Below, piece after piece: positions 1 to 7,570 of a stretch of DNA of 64,000 nt. Both the position numbers and the translations under genes were made by a program. The first letter of the stretch is position 1. The number at the start of each line of letters is the position of its first letter. The notes under the pieces were generated by a model. That model worked only from the letters and a program-made list of their open reading frames with translations, was not told the origin of the DNA and ran no database searches. Source of the stretch: Xylocopa sonorina (lineage: Eukaryota; Arthropoda; Insecta; Hymenoptera; Apidae); assembly GCF_050948175.1 (NCBI RefSeq), contig NC_135202.1, forward strand, positions 1,240,001 to 1,304,000, read 5' to 3'.

Positions 1-1545
1 AATAGCGTTTGTAGATGTCTACATATCGTAGCAACAGTGTTGTAATGCTTCATAAAACGCGATATCGCATCTCATTTCTATGTTTCATGGTAAGATATAA
101 TATGATTTGCGAAGTGTTATGTATTCCTCGTCTACACTTCAAATGAGTGTAAATGCGACTCTTCCTTGCAAGGAAATAGCGTCTGCAGATGTCTAGGTAT
201 CGTAGCAATAGAATTCTAATGCTTCTTAAAACGCGATATCGCATCCCATTTCTATGTTTCATGGTAAGATATTATATGATTTGCGAAGTGTTATGTATTC
301 CTCGTCTACACTTCAAATGAATGTAAATGCGACACTTCCTTGTTAGGAAATAGCGTCTGCAGATGTCTAGGTATCATAGCAATAGAGTACTAATGCTTCT
401 TAAAATGCGATATCGCATCTCATTTCTATGTTTCATGGTAAGATATAATATGATTTGCGAAGTGTTATGTATTCCTCGTCTGCACTTCAAATGAATGTAA
501 ATGCGACTCTTCCTTGCAAGGAAATAGCGTTTGCAGATGTCTTCGTATCGTAGCAATAGAGTTCTAATGCTTCTTATAACGCGATATCGCATCTCATTTC
601 TATGTTTCATGGTAAGATATAATATGATTTGCGAAGTGTTATGTATTCCTCGTCTACACTTCAAATGAATGTAAATGCGACTCTTCCTTGCAAGGAAATA
701 GCGTCTGCAGATGTCTAGGTATTGTAGCAATAGAGTTCTAATGCTTCTTAAAACGCGATATCGCATCTCGTTTCTATGTTCCATGGTAAGATATAATATG
801 ATTTGCGAAGTATTATGTATTCCTCGTCTACACTTCAAATGAATATAAATGCGAATCTTCCTGGCAAGGAAATAGCGTCTGCAGATATCTAGGTATCGTA
901 GCAATAGAGTTCTAATGCTTCTTAAAACGCGATATCGCATCTCATTTCTATGTTTCATGGTAAGATATAATATGATTTGCGGAGTGTTATGTATTCCTCG
1001 TCTACACTTCAAATGAATGTAAATGCGACACTTCCTTGTTAGGAAATAGCGTCTGCAGATGTCTAGGTATCGTAGCAATAGAGTTCTAATGCTTCTTAGA
1101 ACGCGATATCGCATCTCATTTCTATGTTTCATGGTAGGATATAATATGATTTGCGAAGGGTTAGGTATTCCTCGTCTACACTTCAAATGAATATAAATGC
1201 GAATCTTCCTTGCAAGGAAATAGCGTCTGCAGATATCTAGGTATCGTAGCAATAGAGTTCTCATGCTTCTTAAAACGCGATATCGCATCTCATTTCTATG
1301 TTTCATGGTAAGATATAATATGATTCGCGGAGTGTTATGTATTCCTCGTCTACACTTCAAATGAATGTAAATGCGTCACTTCCTTGCAACGAAATAGCGT
1401 TTGTAGATGTCTACATGTCGTAGCAACAGTGTTGTAATGCTTCATAAAACGCGATATCGCATCTCATTTCTATGTTTCATGGTAAGATATAATATGATTT
1501 GCGAAGTGTTATGTATTCCTCGTCTACACTTCAAATGAATGTAAA
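1..1545. repeat. 15-monomer HOR (2610 bp), copy 1, partial
   Basis: This segment realigns with 2611-4155 at an offset of 2610 bp (15 x 174). Shared private variants include GCATCCCATT (241 and 2851), the GAGTACTAATG variant with AATGCGATATC, TTCTTATAACG, TCTCGTTTCTATG and the TTGCGAAGGG variant. Differences are scattered single bases, plus one clustered patch near 867-930. The stretch 1546-2610 completes the unit and has no second copy in the window. Confidence 0.85.
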
Positions 1546-2610
1546 TGCGACTCTTCCTTACAAGGAAATAGCGTCTGCAGATGTCTAGGTATTGTAGCAA
1601 TAGAGTTCTAATGCTTCTTAAAACGCGATATCGCATCTCGTTTCTATGTTTCATGGTAAGATATAATATGATTTGCGAAGTGTTATGTATTCCTCGTCTA
1701 CACTTCAAATGAATACAAATGCGAATCTTCCTTGCAAGGAAATAGCGTCTGCAGATATCTAGGTATCGTAGCAATAGGGTTCTAATGCTTCTTAAATCGC
1801 GATATCGCATCTCATTTCTATGTTTCATGGTAAGATATAATATGATTTGCGGAGTGTTATGTATTCCTCGTCTACACTTCAAATGAATGTAAATGCGTCA
1901 CTTCCTTGCAACGAAATAGCGTTTGTAGATGTCTACATATCGTAGCAATAGCGTTGTAATGCTTCATAAAACGCGATATCGCATCTCATTTCTATGTTTC
2001 ATGGTAAGATATAATATGATTTGCGATGTGTTATGTATTCCTCGTCTACACTTCAAATGAATGTAAATGCGACACTTGTTTGCAAGGAAATAGCGTTTGC
2101 AGATGTCTTCGTATCGTAGCAATAGAGTCCTTATGATTCTTTAAACGCGATATCGCATCTCATTTCTATGTTTCATGGTAAGATATAATATGATTTGCGA
2201 AGTGTTATGTATTCCTCGTCTACACTTCAAATGAATGTAAGTGCGACACTTCCTTGCTAGGAAATAGCGTCTCCAGATGTCTAGGTATCGTAGCGATAGA
2301 GTTCTAATGCTTCATAAATCGCGATATCGCATCTCATTTCTATGTTTCTTGGTAAGATATAATATGATTTGCGGAGTGTTATGTATTCCTCGTCTACACT
2401 TCAAGTGAATGTAAATGCGTCACTTCCTTGCAACGAAATAGCGTTTGTAGATGTCTACATATCGTAGCAACAGTGTTGTAATGCTTCTTAAATCGCGATA
2501 TCGCATCTCATTTCTATGTTTCATGGTAAGATATAATATGATTTGCGGAGTGTTATGTATTCCTCGTCTACACTTCAAATGAATGTAAATGCGTCACTTC
2601 CTTGCAACGA

Positions 2611-4155
2611 AATAGCGTTTGTAGATGTCTACATAGCGTAGCAACAGTGTTGTAATGCTTCATAAAACGCGATATCGCATCTCATTTCTATGTTTCATGG
2701 TAAGATATAATATGATTTGCGAAGTGTTATGTATTCCTCGTCTACACTTCAAATGAATGTAAATGCGACTCTTCCTTGCAAGGAAATAGCGTCTGCGGAT
2801 GTCTAGGTATCATAGCAATAGAATTCTAATGCTTCTTAAAACGCGATATCGCATCCCATTTCTATGTTTCATGGTAAGATATTATATGATTTGCGAAGTG
2901 TTATGTATTCCTCGTCTACACTTCAAATGAATGTAAATGCGACACTTCCTTGTTAGGAAATAGCGTCTGCAGATGTCTAGGTATCGTAGCAATAGAGTAC
3001 TAATGCTTCTTAAAATGCGATATCGCATCTCATTTCTATGTTTCATGGTAAGATATAATATGATTTGCGAAGTGTTATGTATTCCTCGTCTGCACTTCAA
3101 ATGAATGTAAATGCGACTCTTCCTTGCAAGGAAGTAGCGTTTGCAGATGTCTTCGTATCGTAGCAATAGAGTTCTAATGCTTCTTATAACGCGATATCGC
3201 ATCTCATTTCTATGTTTCATGGTAACATATAATATGATTTGCGAAGTGTTATGTATTCCTCGTCTACACTTCAAATGAATGTAAATGCGACTCTTCCTTG
3301 CAAGGAAATAGCGTCTGCAGATGTCTAGGTATTGTAGCAATAGAGTTCTAATGCTTCTTAAAACGCGATATCGCATCTCGTTTCTATGTTTCATGGTAAG
3401 ATATAATATGATTTGCGAAGTGTTATGTATTCCGCGTCTACACTTCAAATGAATACAAATGCGAATCTTCCTTGCAACGAAATAGCGTTTGTAGATGTCT
3501 ACATATCCTAGCAACTGTGTTGTAATGCTTCATAAAACGCGATATCGCATCTCATTTCTATGTTTCATGGTAAGATATAATATGATTTGCGAAGTGTTAT
3601 GTATTCCTCGTCTACACTTCAAATGAATGTAAATGCGACACTTCCTTGTTAGGAAATAGCGTCTGCAGATGTCTAGGTATCGTAGCAATAGAGTTCTAAT
3701 GCTTCTTAAAACGCGATATCGCATCTCATTTCTATGTTTCATGGTAAGATATAATATGATTTGCGAAGGGTTATGTATTCCTCGTCTACACTTCAAATGA
3801 ATATAAATGCGAATCTTCCTTGCAAGGAAATAGCGTCTGCAGATATCTAGGTATCGTAGCAATAGAGTTCTCATGCTTCTTAAAACGCGATATCGCATCT
3901 CATATCTATGTTTCATGGTAAGATATAATATGATTCGCGGAGTGTTATGTATTCCTCGTCTACACTTCTAATGAATGTAAATGCGTCACTTCCTTGCATC
4001 GAAATAGCGTTTGTAGATGTCTACATATCGTAGCAACTGTGTTGTAATGCTTCATAAAACGCGATATCGCATCTCATTTCAATGTTTCATGGTAAGATAT
4101 AATATGATTTGCGAAGTGTTATGTATTCCTCGTCTACACTTCAAATGAATGTAAA
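2611..4155. repeat. 15-monomer HOR (2610 bp), copy 2, partial
   Basis: This is the counterpart of 1-1545 with the same ordered private variants. At 3477-3540 the sequence switches to the GTTTGTAGATGTCTACAT / GTTGTAATGCTTCATAAAACG monomer type, then returns to alignment with copy 1. That looks like a short gene-conversion tract. Alignment is lost near 4160, where monomers resembling those right of the LTR begin. Confidence 0.82.
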
Positions 4156-4299
4156 TGCGACCCTTCCTTTCAAGGAAATAGCGTTTGCAGATGTCTAGGT
4201 ATCGTAGCAATAGAGTTCTAATGCTTCTCAAAACGCGATATCGCATCTCATCTCTATGTTTCATGATAAGATATAATATGTTTTGCGAAGTGTTATGTA

Positions 4300-4546
4300 T
4301 TCCTCGTCTACACTTCAAATGAATGTAAATGCGACACTTCCTTGCAAGGAAATAGCGTTTGCAGATGACTACGTATCGTAGCAATAGAGTTCTAATGCTT
4401 CTTATAACGCGATATCGCATCTCATTACTATGTTTCATGGTAAGATATAATATGGTTTGCGAAGTGTTATGCATTCCTCGTCTGCACTTCAAATGAATGT
4501 AAATGCGACACTTCCTTGCAAGGAAATAGCGTTTGCAGATGTCTAC
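4300..4546. repeat. 4-monomer HOR (696 bp), copy 0, part left of the LTR
   Basis: This stretch matches 6542-6788 with one difference seen (GCATTCC versus GTATTCC). Shared marks are GCAGATGACTACG, TTCTTATAACG, CTCATTACTATG and TAATATGGTTTGCG. It ends at GCAGATGTCTAC, directly before the LTR. Confidence 0.85.
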
Positions 4547-4555
4547 TGTAACGTC
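4547..4555 (+). repeat. Left terminal inverted repeat of the LTR
   Basis: TGTAACGTC pairs with the reverse complement of 6161-6169 (TGTCACGTC), with one mismatch. It marks the left end of the element. The preceding base is the last one that fits the satellite (GATGTCTAC). Confidence 0.7.
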
Positions 4556-4886
4556 AGGCGTACCGCCTGCCACCCTCCGGCGTCCACCTCATCATCCCCA
4601 GCATCCGTATCCGGAGCCCCTGCACACGGGCCACCCGCCGACTCGCCGTCCCTACAGAAGGAGGCAAAGGTACGAGAGGGAAGAAGGATGCAGCATGCCG
4701 CGCCTACGCGCGATATCCACACACGAGGAGGAGGACTTCACCCCGTATTACGAGGGCGAGGAGCTCTCCGACACATACTGGGTCGAATCCCCAGCGATCA
4801 CGAAGCCCTATACGTACTTCTCGTACATGTGGGATTGGAATAAGCACACTACTCACCTATGTACATACACATCAACACACACCTAG
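4548..4886 (+). CDS. Coding-like ORF in the LTR left part, possible C-terminus of a retroelement protein
   Basis: An open frame of about 113 codons starts at the LTR edge and ends at a TAG at 4884-4886. An upstream ATG at 4533 lies in satellite and is probably accidental. The first ~45 residues are rich in proline, histidine and arginine (for example RRPYRRRQRYEREE). The second half is acidic and aromatic, with HEEEDFTPYYEGEELSDTYW and FSYMWDWNK, a composition that looks coding. I recognise no domain. The stop lies 18 bp before a TATA-like site. This would fit an internal ORF running into the 3' LTR and ending just upstream of the promoter, which is known for some LTR elements. That is inference: the sequence is GC-rich and a chance ORF is possible. 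The overlapping +1 frame (to 4843) looks less protein-like. Confidence 0.3.
   Translation, partial: VTSGVPPATLRRPPHHPQHPYPEPLHTGHPPTRRPYRRRQRYEREEGCSMPRLRAISTHEEEDFTPYYEGEELSDTYWVESPAITKPYTYFSYMWDWNKHTTHLCTYTSTHT
4555..4569. repeat. Hairpin-forming inverted repeat at the LTR left end
   Basis: CAGGCG and CGCCTG are perfect 6-bp arms around a TAC loop, 8 bases inside the LTR end. The role is unknown. Confidence 0.5.
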
Positions 4887-4903
4887 ATTTAAGTGAATAT
4901 ATG

Positions 4904-4917
4904 TATATATTTCATTC
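4904..4917 (+). promoter_or_regulatory. TATA-like element with adjacent initiator-like sequence
   Basis: TATATAT at 4904-4910 lies in an AT-rich pocket (GAATATATGTATATATTTC) between two GC-rich regions. TCATTC at 4912-4917 fits the arthropod initiator TCAKTY but is too close to serve the same TATA box, so the two are probably alternatives. A start about 30 bp downstream (near 4935) is equally possible. It is a candidate U3 promoter only if the LTR reads on the plus strand. Confidence 0.3.
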
Positions 4918-4984
4918 ATGCACGGTTATGTTCCGTTGCACTCGCGCGCACACTCGACGCTCGCGGCTCACGCTTAACGCGGGC

Positions 4985-5070
4985 CGCGCCCCACTCCGAA
5001 CGGCCGCCCCACCGCGAGGGCCGAGCGGCCGCCCTACTCCGACCGTCCGCCCCACCGCGAGGGCCCAGCG
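4985..5070. repeat. GC-rich tandem duplication, 43 bp x 2
   Basis: Two copies about 43 bp apart share ACTCCGAACGG / ACTCCGACCGT followed by CCGCCCCACCGCGAGGGCC. This is a very CpG-rich part of the LTR, in strong contrast with the AT-rich satellite. Confidence 0.7.
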
Positions 5071-5130
5071 ACTCGCGCGCCGCGCGACCCGAGGAGGTCG
5101 CGGACGCGAGATCCGAGAGTCAGTTGCTAA

Positions 5131-5220
5131 CTCACCTCCGAACCGGAGGGTTCCTATCTCACCTCCGAACCGGAGAGTTCCTATCTCATCTCCGAACCGA
5201 CGAGTTCCTAACTCGCCTCC
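5131..5220. repeat. 27-bp tandem repeat, 3 full copies plus a partial one
   Basis: Units begin at 5131, 5158 and 5185, with a degenerate start at 5212. Each has the form CTCACCTCCGAACCGGAG followed by GGTTCCTAT or close variants. Because 27 is 9 codons, all frames show a 9-residue repeat. No independent sign of coding is seen. Confidence 0.85.
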
Positions 5221-5299
5221 AGCATCCGAACGATGCACTTTCGATCCGAGCAATAGGCTCATTCGCAACGAGCAATTAGCTCTAATGTATTCGTCTCTA

Positions 5300-5530
5300 T
5301 CCATACTCCCATAGCGGAGTCCATTCGATACTTTATACTATTTCTAATCCTCATTGTAATCGTTAGTCAGTAACTTAGAATTTAGTCAAGTGTATCTAGT
5401 ATAGTAAAATCATAGAATATAGTTTATTTTTACCAGATTCAAAGTATCTTTATTCGATTTCGAATACAATTCCTTAATTCTAATCCACGGGTACGCTCGC
5501 GATTATTCTATTTCTATATCTCATCTGCGA
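5300..5530. other. AT-rich middle of the LTR without a gene
   Basis: This low-GC stretch lies between the CpG-rich repeats and the second coding-like region. It holds TTTATT at about 5422 and 5450, which read AATAAA on the minus strand and could be polyadenylation signals if the LTR lies in that orientation. No long ORF is seen. Confidence 0.4.
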
Positions 5531-5549
5531 TAGTCTTGAGGCTCGACGA

Positions 5550-5570
5550 CTAGAGCGAACCAGCGCTTAG
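5550..5570. repeat. 21-bp direct repeat in the LTR, copy 1
   Basis: CTAGAGCGAACCAGCGCTTAG recurs at 5632-5652 with two mismatches (19 of 21), 82 bp away. The sequence between the copies shows no gene. Confidence 0.65.
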
Positions 5571-5631
5571 TTGCTCCATCCTCACTTCTACCGTGTACAG
5601 AATATCTTGCGCCCAGGTCGATCCCGGTAAG

Positions 5632-5652
5632 CTAGAGCGAACCAATGCTTAG
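5632..5652. repeat. 21-bp direct repeat in the LTR, copy 2
   Basis: This is the second copy of the repeat at 5550-5570, with AT in place of GC in the middle. It lies just inside the open frame that contains the 5688-6020 ORF. Confidence 0.65.
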
Positions 5653-5687
5653 CCGCGCCGTACTCCACCGAAGTTCAAGTATTCTCG

Positions 5688-6020
5688 ATGAGCCTTGCAC
5701 CTCCGACAAAGCGTACACGACGCGCGGGGAGGAGAGAGTTTATTCGTCGTCTCGCTCGGGAATACATGGGTGATGCACCAGAATATCCAATTTCCTGCGT
5801 TCGAGTCCTGGTTCCTGTGAAGGAGGGTTCCTTCGCCGCACGACCCGTACGAGTCGCCAATCGTCAGGGCCAAACGCCGATACCTGCCAGCCGGAGTCAA
5901 CCCTCCTGGACGCTTATTCCCGTAGACGTACCTCCGTTCCAGCCGTACGCCGCCGCCATCCCGGTTGTGGATCCAAGGCGCTCCAGGTACCTGGAAAGAG
6001 AAATCAGACAGCGGAATTAA
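5688..6020 (+). CDS. Coding-like ORF in the LTR right part, unknown product (110 aa)
   Basis: The frame is open from 5631 (after TAA at 5628-5630) to TAA at 6018-6020. The first ATG is at 5688 and gives 110 residues. The N-terminus is basic (PPTKRTRRAGRREFIRRL). The C-terminal part is rich in proline and hydrophobic residues and ends in a charged tail (RRSRYLEREIRQRN). No known domain, signal peptide or membrane segment is recognised. Eleven bases after the stop is CAAG|GTAAGT at 6028-6037, a near-consensus 5' splice site, so a spliced leader peptide or 5' exon is conceivable. Overlapping minus-strand ORFs (for example 5649-5900) show that stops are scarce here, so chance cannot be excluded. 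It could equally be non-coding R/U5 sequence. Confidence 0.25.
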   Translation: MSLAPPTKRTRRAGRREFIRRLAREYMGDAPEYPISCVRVLVPVKEGSFAARPVRVANRQGQTPIPASRSQPSWTLIPVDVPPFQPYAAAIPVVDPRRSRYLEREIRQRN

Positions 6021-6027
6021 GCCTTCG

Positions 6028-6037
6028 CAAGGTAAGT
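6028..6037 (+). promoter_or_regulatory. Possible 5' splice site in the LTR
   Basis: CAAG|GTAAGT matches the eukaryotic donor consensus closely and lies just after the TAA that ends the 5688-6020 ORF. No paired acceptor can be tested because the internal part of the element is absent. On the minus strand, TTTCTCTTTCCAG (about 5992-6004) is acceptor-like, so strand assignment stays open. Confidence 0.25.
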
Positions 6038-6136
6038 TTAGTGTTAATTATCGTTTTATCGAGTCCGAAACGCCAACGAACCCGGTCCGGACGCAATTCG
6101 CGTTATTTTCGGGAACGGTTACGACTTTGTGCCACC

Positions 6137-6150
6137 GTTGCGAGCGCAAC
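6137..6150. repeat. Hairpin-forming inverted repeat at the LTR right end
   Basis: GTTGCG and CGCAAC form perfect 6-bp arms around AG, 19 bases inside the right end. It mirrors the hairpin at 4555-4569 near the left end. Confidence 0.5.
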
Positions 6151-6160
6151 CGCACCTCGG

Positions 6161-6169
6161 GACGTGACA
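6161..6169 (-). repeat. Right terminal inverted repeat of the LTR
   Basis: GACGTGACA is the inverted partner of TGTAACGTC at 4547-4555. The last A (6169) also fits the satellite, so the boundary is ambiguous by one base. Confidence 0.7.
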
Positions 6170-6541
6170 ATATGATTTGCGAAGTGTTATGTATTCCTCG
6201 TCTACACTTCAAATGAATGTAAATGCGACAGTTCCTTGCAAGGAAATAGCGTTTGCAGATGTCTACGTATCGAAGCAATAGTGTTCAAATGCTTCTTAAA
6301 ACGAGATATTGCATCTCATATCTATGTTTAATGATAAGATATAATATTCATCGCGAAGTGTTATGCATTCCTCGTCTACGATTCAAATGAATGTAATTGC
6401 GACACTTCCTTGCAAGGAAATAGCGTTTGCAGATGTCTAGGTATCGTAGCAATAGAGTTCTAATGCTTCTTAAAACGCGATATCGCATCTCATTTCTATG
6501 TTTCATGGTAAGATGTTATATGATATGCGAAGTGTTATGTA
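6170..6541. repeat. 4-monomer HOR (696 bp), copy 0, part right of the LTR
   Basis: This stretch matches 6866-7237 at an offset of 696 bp with scattered single-base differences. It includes the GTATCGAAGC / GAGATATTGC / TTTAATGATAAG monomer and the TTATATGATATGCG monomer. With 4300-4546 it makes one HOR copy interrupted by the LTR and lacking 77 bp. Confidence 0.85.
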
Positions 6542-7237
6542 TTCCTCGTCTACACTTCAAATGAATGTAAATGCGACACTTCCTTGCAAGGAAATAGCGT
6601 TTGCAGATGACTACGTATCGTAGCAATAGAGTTCTAATGCTTCTTATAACGCGATATCGCATCTCATTACTATGTTTCATGGTAAGATATAATATGGTTT
6701 GCGAAGTGTTATGTATTCCTCGTCTGCACTTCAAATGAATGTAAATGCGACACTTCCTTGCAAGGAAATAGCGTTTGCAGATGTCTACCTATCGTAGCAA
6801 TAGTGTTCTAATGCCTCCTAAAACGCGATATCGCATCTCATTTCTATGTTTCATGGAAAGATATAATATGATTTGCGAAGTGTTATGTATTCCTCGTCTA
6901 CACTTCAAATGAATGTAAATGCGACACTTCCTTGCAAGGAAATAGCGTTTGCAGATGTCTACGTATCGAAGCAATAGTGTTCAAATGCTTCTTAAAACGA
7001 GATATTGCACCTCATATCTATGTTTAATGATAAGATATAATATTCATTGCGAAGTGTTATGCATTCCTCGTCTACGATTCAAATGTATGTAATTGCGACA
7101 CTTCCTTGCAAGGAAATAGCTTTTGCAGATGTCTAGGTATCGTAGCAATAGAGTTCTAATGCTTCTTAAAACGCGATATCGCATCTCATTTCTATGTTTC
7201 ATGGTAAGATATTATATGATATGCGAAGTGTTATGTA
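6542..7237. repeat. 4-monomer HOR (696 bp), copy 1, uninterrupted
   Basis: This is a complete copy of the unit the LTR sits in. Its 6789-6865 segment (77 bp, beginning CTATCGTAGCAATAG) is exactly the stretch missing at the LTR site, so it serves as a proxy for the empty site. A further partial copy follows to about 7430. Confidence 0.82.
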
Positions 7238-7570
7238 TTCCTCGTCTACACTTCAAATGAATGTAAATGCGACAATTCCTTGCAAGGAAATAGCGTTTGC
7301 AGATGACTACGTATCGTAGCAATAGTGTTCTAATGCCTCTTAAAACGCGATATCGCATCTCATTTCTATGTTTCATGGTAAGATATAATATGATTTGCGA
7401 AGTGTTATGTATTCCTCGTCTACACTTCAAATGAATGTAAGTGCGACACTTCCTTGCTAGGAAATAGCGTCTGCAGATGTCTAGGTATCGTAGCGATAGA
7501 GTTCTAATGCTTCATAAATCGCGATATCGCATCTCATTTCTATGTTTCTTGGTAAGATATAATATGATTT

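Larger units (their letters stand above)
1..4546. repeat. 174-bp satellite array, left arm (about 26 monomers)
   Basis: Head-to-tail monomers recur every 174 bp. The palindromic core GCGATATCGC falls at the same phase throughout: its GATATC starts at 61, 235 and so on to 4411, exactly 25 periods. Each monomer also carries a TTCCTTGCAAGGAA-type dyad and a CTACGTATCGTAG-type dyad, or variants of them. No gene is seen in this stretch. The single minus-strand frame that stays open across monomers (up to 328 codons at 374-1360) follows from 174 being divisible by 3. Substitutions between monomers often change amino acids, so it does not look like a protein under selection. Confidence 0.97.
4547..6169 (+). 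mobile_element. Solo LTR of an LTR retrotransposon (1623 bp)
   Basis: This is a sharply bounded non-satellite block. It starts TGTAACGTC and ends GACGTGACA, giving the TG...CA ends and short imperfect inverted termini (8 of 9 positions pair) typical of long terminal repeats. No protease, reverse transcriptase, RNase H or integrase motif is seen and no second copy occurs in the window, so a solo LTR is the simplest reading. At 1.6 kb it is long for an LTR. Inside are a coding-like 5' segment, a TATA-like site, CpG-rich tandem repeats, an AT-rich middle and a second coding-like ORF. Orientation is uncertain: the TATA site and both better ORFs favour plus, but TTTATT near 5422, 5450 and 5737 gives AATAAA signals only on the minus strand. 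The flanks lack a target-site duplication and 77 bp of satellite is missing. An alternative is another element with TG...CA ends. Confidence 0.75.

Noticed and set aside
374..1360. Minus-strand ORF of 328 codons, and dozens of similar 60-213 codon ORFs, as a repeat protein family
   Set aside because: 174 is divisible by 3, so one stop-poor frame stays open across monomers. Stops come and go with common variants, changes are often non-synonymous, and no promoter or fixed start is seen.
1..4546. CRISPR array
   Set aside because: Repeats are 174 bp, directly adjacent, with no unique spacers and no cas genes.
4912..5304. Minus-strand ORF of 130 codons over the GC-rich repeats, and overlapping plus ORFs
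   Set aside because: Stops are rare in this CpG-rich tandem-repeat sequence. Three overlapping frames are open at once, as expected by chance here.
5799..5808. tRNA or SINE B box (GTTCGAGTCC)
   Set aside because: It is a single short match with no A box at the right distance and no cloverleaf. It lies inside a coding-like frame.
5649..5900. Minus-strand ORF in the LTR (83 aa)
   Set aside because: It overlaps the longer plus-strand ORF in a stop-poor GC-rich region, and no domain is recognised.
4542..6174. Target-site duplication flanking the LTR
   Set aside because: CTAC on the left and ATAT on the right do not match, and the satellite phase jumps by 77 bp.
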